A stretch of 64,000 nucleotides of DNA from Enhygromyxa salina (GTDB taxonomy: Bacteria > Myxococcota_A > Polyangia > Nannocystales > Nannocystaceae), in contig NZ_PVNK01000184.1 of the NCBI RefSeq assembly GCF_002994615.1, positions 29,809 through 93,808 of the forward strand, read 5' to 3'. Under the pieces are notes generated by a model. The model made no database searches. It had not been told where the DNA came from and saw only the letters and a list, made by a program, of their open reading frames with translations. A program made the translations under genes and the position numbers. This document shows, one piece after another, positions 1-8,533 of the stretch; the first letter of the stretch is position 1; each line of letters starts with the position of its first letter.

Positions 1-1
1 G

Positions 2-661
2 CTCCACATCGAGGGCGTGATGACGCACCTCGCCTGCGCCGACGACCCCGACGACACGAGCACCAGCCGGACCCAGCTCGAGCGCTTTGGCGCGTGCCTG
101 GCCATGCTCGGCGAGCGCGGCATCCACCCCAGCATTCGTCACGTCTGCAATTCGGCGGGGCTGGTGCGCTTCGCCGACGCGCACCTCGACATGGTCCGAC
201 CGGGCATTGCGATCTACGGCGCGGCGTCGAGCGCGGCGGTCGAGCTCGCGGGCCTGCGCATGGGCATGAGCGTCCACTCGCGCCTGCTCGGCATCCGCGA
301 GCTCCCGGCCGGCGCCCGGGTGTCCTACGGCCACCGCCAGACCCTCGCTCGTGACACGCGCCTGGGCATCCTCCCGGTCGGCTACGGCGACGGTTACCCG
401 CGCAACATGAGCGGGCGGGCCGAGGTCCTGATCCGCGGTCATCGCTGCCCGATCGTCGGCAACGTGACCATGGATCTGTCGATGGTCGACGTCACCGACC
501 TGCCCGACGCGCGCGAGGGCGAGCGCGTGACCTTGATGGGGCGCCAGGGGCGTCAGGCGATCGACATCTACGAGCTCGCCGACTGGGCCGGGGTGATCCC
601 CTACGAGATCAGCTGCGGGATCTCCAAGCGGGTGCCGCGGCACCCTCAGCACCCTCGGTGA
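2..661 (+). CDS. alr: Alanine racemase, C-terminal part (5' end outside window)
   Basis: PLP-dependent interconversion of L- and D-alanine, which supplies D-Ala for peptidoglycan; cytoplasmic. The reading frame is open from the first bases of the window, so the N-terminal half (the part of the barrel carrying the PLP lysine) is missing and only about 219 residues are visible. Seen here are the end of the TIM barrel with the phosphate-binding RPGIAIYG stretch and the beta-domain. The beta-domain carries the VSYGHR motif, which holds the catalytic Tyr contributed from the other subunit, followed by PVGYGDGYPR and the VGNVTMDLSMVDVT strand. This order is diagnostic of Alr. The C-terminus ends in a short His/Pro/Arg-rich tail. 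A long hairpin follows about 30 bases downstream. Fragment identity is secure; the true start cannot be given. Confidence 0.95.
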   Translation, partial: LHIEGVMTHLACADDPDDTSTSRTQLERFGACLAMLGERGIHPSIRHVCNSAGLVRFADAHLDMVRPGIAIYGAASSAAVELAGLRMGMSVHSRLLGIRELPAGARVSYGHRQTLARDTRLGILPVGYGDGYPRNMSGRAEVLIRGHRCPIVGNVTMDLSMVDVTDLPDAREGERVTLMGRQGRQAIDIYELADWAGVIPYEISCGISKRVPRHPQHPR

Positions 662-691
662 GCCGACCGAGCCCCGCGAGCGTCGCGTGGT

Positions 692-742
692 GAGATCTCA
701 CTGGACCCCCCAAGTCCGGTGTGGGCGGTCCAGTGAGGTCTC
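692..742. terminator. Long near-perfect inverted repeat downstream of alr
   Basis: Two 16-base arms (692-707 and 727-742) are complementary at 15 of 16 positions; the remaining pair can form a G-U wobble in RNA. The loop is 19 bases. It sits between the alr stop and the next start. There is no T-run, so it is not a textbook intrinsic terminator. It may act as an mRNA-stabilising or termination hairpin in this high-GC genome. Confidence 0.5.
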
Positions 743-896
743 GCGGGGAGGACGGCGCGGGACCACCTGCAGACGTCGACGGCTCGCCGAGCTTGCGGGG
801 CGCGGCGCGGGCGGGGCGGTGAGCGCTCGCCATGTCTGGGCCGAGGGGCTCGGGGCCTTTGTTCCGCGCCCACCTGGCGGGGATAGAGTTCTCATC

Positions 897-3170
897 ATGG
901 CCGCACGCAAATCGACCACCTGGATCGCTGCCGGCCTCGTCGCCCTGCTCGCCCTGGTCGCCGCCGGGTGGTGGTGGGCCCAAGCCGGCGAGGACGCCAG
1001 GGACGGCGAGGACGCCGAGGACGCCGAGGACGCCGAGGACGCCAGGGTCGACGCCCAAGACGCGCTGCGTCGCAAGCAGGCCGCGCGGTCCGAGCACGTG
1101 AGCGCCGAGCGCGTGGCGATCGGCGGTCGCGTCACGCGGGCCGACAACGGCTCGCCGATCGCGGGCGCGATCGTGCTGGTCTCACGCAAGGCCATCGTCG
1201 AGGGCCAGTCGCCGAAGCCGGGCGAGCCCAGCCGCCCGCTGACCGCGGTCAGCGATCAGGACGGCCAGTGGCAGCTCGCGGGGGTCGACCCGGGCGGCTA
1301 CATGGTCACGGCCACGGCCGCGGGCTTGTTGCCGGCGATCCGCAGCGATCTGCGCGTGACCGGGCGCGAGGGCCCGACGAGCTTCGATCTCGAGCTCGCG
1401 CTCGGTGGCAGCCTGCTCTCGGGCAGGGTCACCGAGATCGGCGGCGATCCGATCGAGGGCGCGCTCGTGCGCGTGTCCGACGTGTCGACGGCGAGGCTCG
1501 GGTTCGACAACGCGGCCCTGGCCACGGTCTCGGACGACGAGGGCCGCTACGCGATCCAGCTCGCCGAGGGTCGCTACGCCCTGTCGACCTACCACCCCGA
1601 CTACGTGGCCGAGACCCGCCTGACCGAGGTCCGCGATCGCGGCCGCGAGGAGGACTTCAAGCCCGTGCCTGGGGGCACGATCGAGGGCGTGGTGCTCGCG
1701 CGGCCCGAGGGCGACCCGGTCGCGGGCGCGCGCGTGACCTTCAGCGACTCGCGCAACCGGGGCATCGGTGACGCGACGACCAACATCAGCGTCGACGGCA
1801 GCGCCGTCGTGACCGACGAGCAGGGCCGCTTTCGCCTCCGGGGCCTGCGCGCGGGGGTCGTGGCCGTGACGGCGCGCAGCAGCGGCCACGCGAGCGTGGC
1901 CGCCGAAGAGGTCCCGCTCGGGATCGCTGAGCAGGTCACGGGCGTCGAGCTGTGGGTCGACCCCGCGCACACGATCTCGGGCTTCGTCGTGCCCAAGGGC
2001 GCGCCCGACCAGGCGATCGAGGGCGCGCTCGTCGGCGCCTGGCAGCTGCGGCCCTTCGCCTTGCTCGTGGCCAGCTCGCCCTCGGCCAGCGACGGCTTCT
2101 TCGAGATCGTCGGGGTCCCGCCGGGGACCTGGGAGGTCGGCGCGATCGGGGAGGACCACCTCATGGACCTGAGCGGGGCGACGGCGGTCATCAGCGACAA
2201 AGACCTCAGCGATCTGATGATCGAGCTCGACACCGGGATCTACGTGCGCGGTCGCGTCGAGCCGGGCCAGGCCGCGCGGCTCCGCGTGCAGATGGACCCC
2301 GAGCTCGCCGACCTCGCCGACCTCGCCGACCTCGCCGAGCTCGCCGACCTCGCCGACCTCGCCGACGCGATCGTCACGACGCGGGCCGATGAAGCGGGCG
2401 AGTTCGAGCTCGGGCCGCTGAGGCCGGGCGGGGGCCCGGGCGCGCGCGAGATCACGCTCGTGGCCGGGAACGACGCGGGCTTCGAGGGCGAGCTCGAGCT
2501 CGAGCTCAAAGGCGAGGACGTCGAGGGCGTGGTCGTGTCGTTGACCAGGGGCGCGAGCGTGTCGGGCACGGTCCTCGACAGCGACGGGGTGCCCCAGGCG
2601 GGGGTCGTGGTCTCGGTCACGCCAGCCGAGGAGGCCGGCGAGGCCAAGATGGGGGTGGTCTTCGGCGGCGGAGCGGCCGATCGCTCCCCGACCGGCGCGG
2701 ACGGGCGCTTCGCCGTCCACGGGCTCGAGATCGGCAAGCACCGGGTCCGGGTCGAGGACAGCGAGGGCCGGGCGATGTCGTGGGAGGACGGCAGCGGCCC
2801 GGTCGACGGCGAGGGCAGGCCCGCGCCGATCGAGCTCGAGCTCGCGGACACGGCCCACGAGCAGCTCCTGGAGCTGCGCGTGGCCCCGCGCGACGGGGTC
2901 ATCTCCGGGGTGGTCCTCGACGCCGAGGGCCTGCCGGTCGTCGACGCCTGGGTCCGCGCGAGCCTCGACATCGACATCGAGCGCGGTGGGTACAGCGAGG
3001 CGCCGGTCCTGACCGACGAGAACGGCCTGTTCGTCCTCAAGCAGCTGCGCAGGGATCGCAGCTACGAGCTCGTCGCCGAGGGCGAGCGCGGTCGGGCTCG
3101 GGCTGCGCAGGAGTCGGTCGCACCGGGCAGCCGCGTGACCCTGACCCTCGACCCGCTCTCGGGCAGGTGA
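897..3170 (+). CDS. Secreted or membrane-anchored protein with repeated carboxypeptidase-regulatory-like domains
   Basis: 757 residues. The ATG at 897 is chosen because it is followed at once by a basic n-region and a hydrophobic segment (about residues 8-25), consistent with a signal peptide or anchor; the frame is open further upstream but shows no such signal. After an Asp/Glu/Ala repeat linker (9-base codon repeats), roughly seven beta-sandwich units follow. Each opens with a signature such as ISGVVLDAEGLPVVDAWV or VSGTVLDSDGVPQAGVVV, typical of CarboxypepD_reg/Ig-like folds. A second low-complexity tract of (Asp-Leu-Ala)n lies near residues 465-490. No catalytic domain is visible. By analogy with family members it is probably an exported structural or adhesive protein. 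The specific function is unknown. Confidence 0.85.
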   Translation: MAARKSTTWIAAGLVALLALVAAGWWWAQAGEDARDGEDAEDAEDAEDARVDAQDALRRKQAARSEHVSAERVAIGGRVTRADNGSPIAGAIVLVSRKAIVEGQSPKPGEPSRPLTAVSDQDGQWQLAGVDPGGYMVTATAAGLLPAIRSDLRVTGREGPTSFDLELALGGSLLSGRVTEIGGDPIEGALVRVSDVSTARLGFDNAALATVSDDEGRYAIQLAEGRYALSTYHPDYVAETRLTEVRDRGREEDFKPVPGGTIEGVVLARPEGDPVAGARVTFSDSRNRGIGDATTNISVDGSAVVTDEQGRFRLRGLRAGVVAVTARSSGHASVAAEEVPLGIAEQVTGVELWVDPAHTISGFVVPKGAPDQAIEGALVGAWQLRPFALLVASSPSASDGFFEIVGVPPGTWEVGAIGEDHLMDLSGATAVISDKDLSDLMIELDTGIYVRGRVEPGQAARLRVQMDPELADLADLADLAELADLADLADAIVTTRADEAGEFELGPLRPGGGPGAREITLVAGNDAGFEGELELELKGEDVEGVVVSLTRGASVSGTVLDSDGVPQAGVVVSVTPAEEAGEAKMGVVFGGGAADRSPTGADGRFAVHGLEIGKHRVRVEDSEGRAMSWEDGSGPVDGEGRPAPIELELADTAHEQLLELRVAPRDGVISGVVLDAEGLPVVDAWVRASLDIDIERGGYSEAPVLTDENGLFVLKQLRRDRSYELVAEGERGRARAAQESVAPGSRVTLTLDPLSGR

Positions 3171-3209
3171 TCGGCGGCGAGCCCCGAGCCCTGAGCTACA
3201 CTGATCGCC

Positions 3210-3371
3210 ATGAGCCTCGCGCTCGTGACGCTCTTGTCGATCGCCGGACCGCTGCTGGTCGGGCGCTGGCTAGCCGAGCGCGACGAGGAGCGCGACGAGG
3301 AGCCGGACGCCGAGACTCGCGCCGTCGAGGCCCACGCGCTGCTGATCTTGGCGGGAGGCGTCGACCCCTGA
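3210..3371 (+). CDS. Small hypothetical protein with one membrane segment
   Basis: 53 codons starting at ATG 3210. The first about 20 residues are hydrophobic (MSLALVTLLSIAGPLLVGRW), followed by an acidic/basic stretch and a short hydrophobic end. It fits neatly between the preceding stop (3170) and the lipoprotein start (3426). No family is recognised. In such GC-rich DNA a short open frame can arise by chance, so this is a tentative gene whose support is the signal-like N-terminus and the lack of competing frames. Confidence 0.4.
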   Translation: MSLALVTLLSIAGPLLVGRWLAERDEERDEEPDAETRAVEAHALLILAGGVDP

Positions 3372-3425
3372 CGGACATGGCTGGCACCCGACGCCACAGT
3401 CGCGGCGAGTGTGGGACCATGGCGC

Positions 3426-4982
3426 ATGGCTTCCCGGACTTCTCGTTCACTGATCATCCTCGCCATGCTCGCCGCCGGTTGCAGCGACGACTCGGGCCCC
3501 GCTGCGGACACAGGCACGAGTGAGACCGGCGACGGCGACTCGGGCGATGGAGACGGGGACTCGGGCGACGGCGACGGGGACTCGGGTGACGGCGACGGCG
3601 ACTCGGGTGACGGCGACGGCGACTCGGGCGACGGCGACGGGGACTCGGGTGACGGCGACGGCGACTCGGGCGACGGAGATGGAGATGGCGACGGCGACGG
3701 CGCTTGTGGGCCGCAGACCTTCGAGGACGGCAAGGTCCCCGACGCAGAAATTCACGTCGCAACCGACGGCGCAGACGGCCCGGACTGCGGCGCGCCGGGC
3801 AGCCCGTGCGCGAGCATCGAGCATGCGGCGGGTCTAGCGAGCCCCGGCACGGCGGTCGTCGTCCACGAGGGCAGCTACGCGGGCGGCGGCTACATCACCA
3901 ATCTCGCGGGCACCGAGGCCGCGCCGATCTGGATCGGCGGCGCGCAGGGCGAGGATCGGCCGGTGATCGACGGCGGCGGTGAGGCCTTCAAGCTCGGCGA
4001 GGTCCGCTACCTGATCATCCACGATCTCGAGGTCGTCAACTCGACCCAAAACGGGATCAACGCCGACGACGGCGGCAACTACGACGACCCCGACGCGAGC
4101 CGCTACATCGTGTTCCGCGACCTGTGGGTTCACGACGTCGGCAACGGCGGCAACCAGGACTGCCTCAAGCTCTCGGGCCTCGACGACTACTGGGTCCTCG
4201 ACAGCCAGTTCGAGCGCTGCGGCGGCGGGGGCTCGGGCAGCGCGATCGATCAGGTCGGCTGTCACCGCGGGCTGATCCACGGCAACGCCTTCGCCGATCT
4301 GATGGGGGCCGGCGGCGCGGTCCAGTGCAAGGGCGGCGCCGAGGACATCGAGATCCGCGCCAACACCTTCGACGACGCGGGCGAGCGCGGGGTCAACATG
4401 GGCGGCTCGACCGGCTTCGAGTACTTCCGGCCCCCGCTGTCTCCCGATCAACCCAACGCCGAGGCCCGCGACATCCGCGTGATCGCCAATTCGTTCCGCG
4501 GCGGGGTCACGCCCTTCGCCTTCGTCGGCTGCGTCGACTGCCTCGCGGCCAACAACGTGATCGACTCACCCCAAAACTGGGTGTTTCGCATCCTGCAAGA
4601 GACCGTCTCGGGCGACGTGTACGAGTTCCTGCCAGCCAGCGAGGGCCGCTTCGTCAACAACATTGTGTACTTCGACGGGCAGGTCAACGTCGCGGTCAAC
4701 GTCGGGGGCAACACCGATCCGGGCTCGTTCTCGCTCGAGACCAACCTCTGGTATCGCCACGACAACCCGGGCCAGTCGGACCCGCCGGGCGGGCTCCCGG
4801 GCGTCGCGCAGGGCAGCATCATCGGGGAGGACCCGCTGTTCGCCGACCCGGGCGCGGGGGACTATCACCTCGATCCGGCGAGCCCCGCCGTCGGCGCGGG
4901 GACAGCCCTCGACGAGCTGAGCGGCGACCTCGACGGCGAGTGCTTCGCCGATCCTCCCAGCGTCGGCGCGCTCGAGCTCTGA
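3426..4982 (+). CDS. Lipoprotein with GDGDSG repeat linker and right-handed beta-helix-like domain
   Basis: 518 residues. The ATG at 3426 gives a lipoprotein signal peptide with lipobox LAAGC. An extreme linker follows (seven DSG units spaced by Asp-Gly), a hallmark of Nannocystaceae surface lipoproteins. From about residue 95 the protein resembles pectate-lyase/parallel beta-helix proteins: an opening with GxxxPCASIEHA, as in DUF1565-type domains, then many short Asn/Asp-rich turns (for example RDLWVHDVGNGG, IEIRANTFDDAGERG) expected of stacked rungs, and a C-terminal PASPAVGAGTALD-type motif frequent in these families. It is probably on the outer membrane or cell surface and may bind or cleave polysaccharide. 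Catalytic residues cannot be assigned by eye, so enzyme activity is not claimed. Confidence 0.85.
   Translation: MASRTSRSLIILAMLAAGCSDDSGPAADTGTSETGDGDSGDGDGDSGDGDGDSGDGDGDSGDGDGDSGDGDGDSGDGDGDSGDGDGDGDGDGACGPQTFEDGKVPDAEIHVATDGADGPDCGAPGSPCASIEHAAGLASPGTAVVVHEGSYAGGGYITNLAGTEAAPIWIGGAQGEDRPVIDGGGEAFKLGEVRYLIIHDLEVVNSTQNGINADDGGNYDDPDASRYIVFRDLWVHDVGNGGNQDCLKLSGLDDYWVLDSQFERCGGGGSGSAIDQVGCHRGLIHGNAFADLMGAGGAVQCKGGAEDIEIRANTFDDAGERGVNMGGSTGFEYFRPPLSPDQPNAEARDIRVIANSFRGGVTPFAFVGCVDCLAANNVIDSPQNWVFRILQETVSGDVYEFLPASEGRFVNNIVYFDGQVNVAVNVGGNTDPGSFSLETNLWYRHDNPGQSDPPGGLPGVAQGSIIGEDPLFADPGAGDYHLDPASPAVGAGTALDELSGDLDGECFADPPSVGALEL
3528..3701 (+). repeat. In-gene tandem repeat encoding Gly-Asp-Gly-Asp-Ser-Gly-Asp linker
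   Basis: A 21-base unit encoding DGDGDSG is repeated so that DSG occurs seven times, ending in a plain Gly-Asp run. Units vary only at a few synonymous positions. It forms an acidic flexible linker between the lipid anchor and the folded domain. The copy number is likely unstable through slippage. Confidence 0.9.
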
Positions 4983-4984
4983 GC

Positions 4985-5090
4985 TCACTCGGCGGGCGCG
5001 TCGGCCTCGGCGGGCGCGTCGGCCTCGGCGGGCGCGTCGGCCTCGGCGGGCGCGTCGCCCTCGGCGGGCGCGTCGGCCTCGCAGGCCGCG
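4985..5090 (-). repeat. 18-base tandem repeat at the 3' end of a lipoprotein gene
   Basis: About five near-identical 18-base units encode the terminal ADAPAE repeats. One unit has a Gly in place of the first Ala. The repeat runs right up to the stop codon. Confidence 0.85.
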
Positions 5091-6100
5091 TCACCCATGT
5101 AGTTGACGTTGCACGGGTCGAGGCAGTCGTCGGGGCCGACGTAGTTGTCGTCGCAGGGGTCGGTGATCGACTGGGTGACGGTGCTCTCGTCGCCGGCCGC
5201 GGCCCCGGTGTTCCCGGCTGAGCTCCCGGCGATCGAGCGGGTCCAGTCGGCGTCGAACTGCACGGTCGTGGTCGTGGGCCCCTGGCTGCGGGTCATCTTG
5301 CTGTCGATCGAGGCCATGTAGTTGGCCTTGGCGTCGAACAGCACGGTGATGTCGCTGCGCGTGCGGATCTCGCTCGAGCCGTCCTTGGTCGTGGTCGTCT
5401 CGGTCTTGTCGCCTTCGATCTCGAGCTTGGCCAGCTGCTGCTTGGTCTGGCTGTGCTCGAACATCCCGGCGAGGCTGCCGCGCACGATCTCGTTGGTGAA
5501 CTTGCCGAGCTTGCCCTCGCGCCCGCGCGTGTCCGAGCGCTCCCAGCCCTCGCCGGCGCCGAGGCGCTCGTCGGGGACAACAAAAAACGCGGAGGTCAGG
5601 CCCTCGATGACCGAGTCGAGCACGCCGACCTCGGCCTCCTCGAGCTCGGGCGGCGCGGGCGGCACGTCGAAGACCTTGCCCTTGGCGTCGACCGAGAACC
5701 GGATCGTCACGCCCTCGAGCCGGGCCTTGGCCCGCTGGTTGAACTCGTTCATCGAGACCGGGAGGCCGGGCACGACCCAGTTGAGATCGATGTTGCTGAC
5801 CGTGGCCGCGACCTTGGCGGTGCCGCTCTCGTCGACGCTGTTGACGATCAGCTGGACGGTGAAGTTGATCGAGCGGGACATCGGCTGGCCGCGCATCGAG
5901 ATGGTCTCGCGGCGGCGGATGTGGCCGTCGAAGGTCGCGCCGGGCTCGAGGTCGTAGCGCAGCTCGACGCCCTCGGCGGGGACCTCGGTCTCGACGAGAT
6001 CGCTGTTGGCGCAGCCCAGCATCGGCACGCCAGCGAGGAGTACGGCAGCCAGGACGGTGGGGAGGCTGAAGACTTTGGACACGAACCCTCGGGTCGCCAT
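4985..6100 (-). CDS. Hypothetical lipoprotein with Ala-Asp-Ala-Pro-Ala-Glu repeat tail
   Basis: 371 residues starting at ATG 6100. The signal peptide ends in a lipobox-like MLGC (Cys about residue 30). The folded part (about residues 35-290) is beta-rich and resembles DUF6263-type proteins: ELRYDLEPGATFDGHI at the start, then alternating strands and a Thr-rich stretch. The family call is tentative. The C-terminal 80 residues contain Asp/Cys-rich spacers and about five copies of a six-residue ADAPAE repeat encoded by an 18-base tandem unit. It converges with the preceding lipoprotein gene, with only two bases between stops, and diverges from rarA across an 89-base gap. Envelope localisation is inferred. 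Function unknown. Confidence 0.8.
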   Translation of the reverse strand: MATRGFVSKVFSLPTVLAAVLLAGVPMLGCANSDLVETEVPAEGVELRYDLEPGATFDGHIRRRETISMRGQPMSRSINFTVQLIVNSVDESGTAKVAATVSNIDLNWVVPGLPVSMNEFNQRAKARLEGVTIRFSVDAKGKVFDVPPAPPELEEAEVGVLDSVIEGLTSAFFVVPDERLGAGEGWERSDTRGREGKLGKFTNEIVRGSLAGMFEHSQTKQQLAKLEIEGDKTETTTTKDGSSEIRTRSDITVLFDAKANYMASIDSKMTRSQGPTTTTVQFDADWTRSIAGSSAGNTGAAAGDESTVTQSITDPCDDNYVGPDDCLDPCNVNYMGDAACEADAPAEGDAPAEADAPAEADAPAEADAPAE

Positions 6101-6189
6101 GGCCGCGAGGGTAGCCCGAGGCGCCGGCTTGGTCGACCGCGCTTGGGTCGGCCGCGCGAGCCTGCTATCGATCGCGCGGACGCGGACCC

Positions 6190-7665
6190 TTGGCAGACGA
6201 CGACCTCTTCGCTCACGCGCGCAAGCGAGACCCGGCCTTCGTGCCGTTGGCCGAGCGCATGCGGCCGCGGACCCTCGACGAGTACATCGGCCAGGATCAC
6301 CTGACCGGGCCCGGTCGGCTCCTGCGCCGCGTCGTCGAGAGCGATCGGATCCCGAGCATGATCCTGTGGGGCCCGCCGGGCACGGGCAAGACCACGCTCG
6401 CGCGGATCATCGCGCTGCGGACCGGGGCCAGCTTCGAGACCGTCTCGGCGACCGACGCGGGGGTCAAGGAACTGCGCCAGATCGTGGCCCGCGCGGCGCA
6501 GCGGCGCGACTACCAGGGCCGGTCGACGGTCTTCTTCATCGACGAGATTCACCGCTTCAACAAGGCCCAGCAAGACGCGCTGCTGCCTCACGTCGAGGCT
6601 GGGGTGTGCACGCTGATCGGGGCCACGACCGAGAACCCTGGCTTCGAGGTCAACGCGGCCCTGCTCTCACGCGCGCGCGTGGTCCAGCTGCGGCCGCTGG
6701 CGATCCCCCAGCTGATCCAGCTGCTGCGCGCGGCTCTCGAGGACCGCGAGCGGGGCCTCGGCGCGCGCGGGGTCGTGGCCGAGGACCGGCTGCTCGGGGC
6801 GATCGCGCTCGCGTCACAGGGGGACGCGCGGCGGGCCCTCAACGCGCTCGAGCTCGCGGTCGAGCTGGTCCCGATCCCCGCGGAGCCCGATCGCCCCGAG
6901 GACCTGGCAGACCTCGCGGACCTCGCGGACCCGGAGGCTTCGGGCGACGGCGCAAAGCCGCAGCCGCGGCCGCTCGAGCTCACGCCCGAGCTCGTCGGGG
7001 AGGCCCTCGGGCAGACCCAGCTCCGCTACGACCGCGACGGCGAGGAGCACTACAACATCGCCTCGGCGCTGATCAAGAGCATGCGCGCGAGCGATCCCGA
7101 CGCGGCGGTCTACTGGATGGCGCGGATGCTCGAGGCCGGCGAGCCGCTCGAGTTCGTCGCCCGGCGGCTGGTCATCTTCGCGGCCGAGGACGTCGGCAAC
7201 GCGGATCCGCAGGCCCTGGTCGTGGCCCAGGCCGCGGCCGAGGCGGCGCGCTTCGTCGGCATGCCCGAGGCCGTGCTGCCGCTGACCCAGGCGGCCGTGT
7301 ACCTGTCGCTCGCGGCCAAGAGCAACACCACGATCAAGGCCTACTTCGCGGCCCGCAAGGAGATCCGCCGCCGGGGGCCGCTGCCGGTCCCGCTCGAGAT
7401 CCGCAACGCCGTGAACAAGCTGATGAAGCAGGTCGGCTACGGCCAGGGCTACCGTTACCCCCACGATCTCGACGGTCACGTCGACACCGAGCACCGCAGC
7501 CACCTCCCGGAGATCCTGCGTGATCACCTGCCCAGGCGGCGCTACGTCGAGTCGGGCGCGGAGGGCTGGGAGGCCGAGGCCGAGCGGCGTCTCGCGCGGC
7601 TGCGCGGGACCGAGCAGGCCGGTGAGCGCTCGGACGCGGAGCCAGACGAGTCGGACCCACGCTGA
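6190..7665 (+). CDS. rarA: Replication-associated recombination protein RarA (MgsA), AAA+ ATPase
   Basis: 491 residues. Clamp-loader-like AAA+ ATPase that acts at stalled replication forks; cytoplasmic. Visible motifs: PLAERMRPRTLDEYIGQ at the N-terminus, Walker A GPPGTGKTT (residues 61-69), Walker B FFIDEIHRF (115-123), sensor GATTENPGFEVN, and the C-terminal tetramerisation region with HYNIASALIKSMRASDPDAA and AAKSNTTIKAYFAA, all RarA signatures. The start is TTG at 6190, directly before DDDLF; no ATG or GTG in a suitable position was preferred. Odd feature: about 25 extra residues (237-262) with (Asp-Leu-Ala)3 and a Gly/Pro spacer between the AAA lid and the C-terminal domain. The C-terminal tail after residue 460 is acidic and poorly conserved. 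pdxJ follows 46 bases downstream. Confidence 0.96.
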   Translation: MADDDLFAHARKRDPAFVPLAERMRPRTLDEYIGQDHLTGPGRLLRRVVESDRIPSMILWGPPGTGKTTLARIIALRTGASFETVSATDAGVKELRQIVARAAQRRDYQGRSTVFFIDEIHRFNKAQQDALLPHVEAGVCTLIGATTENPGFEVNAALLSRARVVQLRPLAIPQLIQLLRAALEDRERGLGARGVVAEDRLLGAIALASQGDARRALNALELAVELVPIPAEPDRPEDLADLADLADPEASGDGAKPQPRPLELTPELVGEALGQTQLRYDRDGEEHYNIASALIKSMRASDPDAAVYWMARMLEAGEPLEFVARRLVIFAAEDVGNADPQALVVAQAAAEAARFVGMPEAVLPLTQAAVYLSLAAKSNTTIKAYFAARKEIRRRGPLPVPLEIRNAVNKLMKQVGYGQGYRYPHDLDGHVDTEHRSHLPEILRDHLPRRRYVESGAEGWEAEAERRLARLRGTEQAGERSDAEPDESDPR

Positions 7666-7711
7666 CGCGCCGACCTTGGGTGCGGCCCTATTTGGGAGTA
7701 CACCGGCGTTC

Positions 7712-8449
7712 GTGGTCAGCCTCAGCGTCAACGTCAACAAGGTCGCGACCGTCCGCAACTCTCGCGGCGGCGCGGTCCCGAGCGTGGTGAAGGCCGTCGA
7801 GGTCTGCGTGGCTGCGGGCGTACCGGGCATCACGGTCCACCCGCGCGCAGACGAGCGTCACATCACCGCGCAGGACGTGCTCGACATTCACGCCTGGCTC
7901 GCGCCGCAGCGCGAGCGCGTCGAGTACAACATCGAGGGCGATCCGCGGCCTGATCTGATCGAGCGCGTGGTCGAGCTGCGCCCGGATCAGTGCACGCTGG
8001 TCCCGGTCCGCCCCGGCGAGATCACCAGCGAGGCCGGCTGGATCCCGCAGCGCGACCGCGAGCTCCTGAGCCCGGCGATCGCTCGGCTCCAGGCCGTCGG
8101 GGTGCGCGTGAGCCTGTTCGTCGAGGCCGAGCGCGCGGCGATCGACTGGGCCGCCGAGCTCGGGGTCGAGCGCGTCGAGCTCTACACCGAGCCCTACGCC
8201 CGGGCCTACGAGACCAGCGAGGACGAGGGCAAGCGCAGCTTCGAGCGCTACGTCGCGGTCGCCGAGCACGCCCACGCTCAGGGCCTCGGCATCAACGCGG
8301 GCCACGACCTCGACCTCGACAACCTCGGCCTGTTCGTCACGCTGCCCCACCTCGACGAGGTCTCGATCGGCCACGCCCTGATCTCCCGCGCGCTCTTCGT
8401 CGGCCTCGACACCGTCGTCCGCGAGTACCTGGCCCTGTGCCAGGGGTAG
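7712..8449 (+). CDS. pdxJ: Pyridoxine 5'-phosphate synthase PdxJ
   Basis: 245 residues. Condenses 1-deoxyxylulose 5-phosphate with 3-amino-2-oxopropyl phosphate to form pyridoxine 5'-phosphate (DXP-dependent vitamin B6 pathway). TIM-barrel motifs: LSVNVNKVATVRNSRGG at the N-terminus, GITVHPRADERHI, FVEAERAAIDWAAELG, ERVELYTEPYA and the INAGHDLDLDN loop near the C-terminus. GTG at 7712 is chosen because family members begin one or two residues before the first beta strand; the open frame upstream overlaps rarA. Overall length and motif order match the family. PLP is needed by the alanine racemase at the window start, but there is no evidence of co-regulation. Confidence 0.95.
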   Translation: MVSLSVNVNKVATVRNSRGGAVPSVVKAVEVCVAAGVPGITVHPRADERHITAQDVLDIHAWLAPQRERVEYNIEGDPRPDLIERVVELRPDQCTLVPVRPGEITSEAGWIPQRDRELLSPAIARLQAVGVRVSLFVEAERAAIDWAAELGVERVELYTEPYARAYETSEDEGKRSFERYVAVAEHAHAQGLGINAGHDLDLDNLGLFVTLPHLDEVSIGHALISRALFVGLDTVVREYLALCQG

Positions 8450-8461
8450 AGGCGATCCATG

Positions 8462-8521
8462 CCCCCGCAGGGCACATGAGAGCCCACCGAGCGTGGCAAA
8501 GTGCAGGGCGGCCAGGGGGGT
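8462..8521 (-). repeat. Internally deleted copy of the dispersed intergenic repeat
   Basis: Read on the minus strand it contains CCTGCACTTTGCCACGC followed directly by TCGGTGGGCTCTCATGTG. These match the two ends of the 113-base unit at 57393-57505 and 57551-57663, but the middle (roughly 45 bases with the CGGCCG hairpin) is missing. It lies between two convergent genes. Confidence 0.75.
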
Positions 8522-8533
8522 CCTAGCGAGCCT

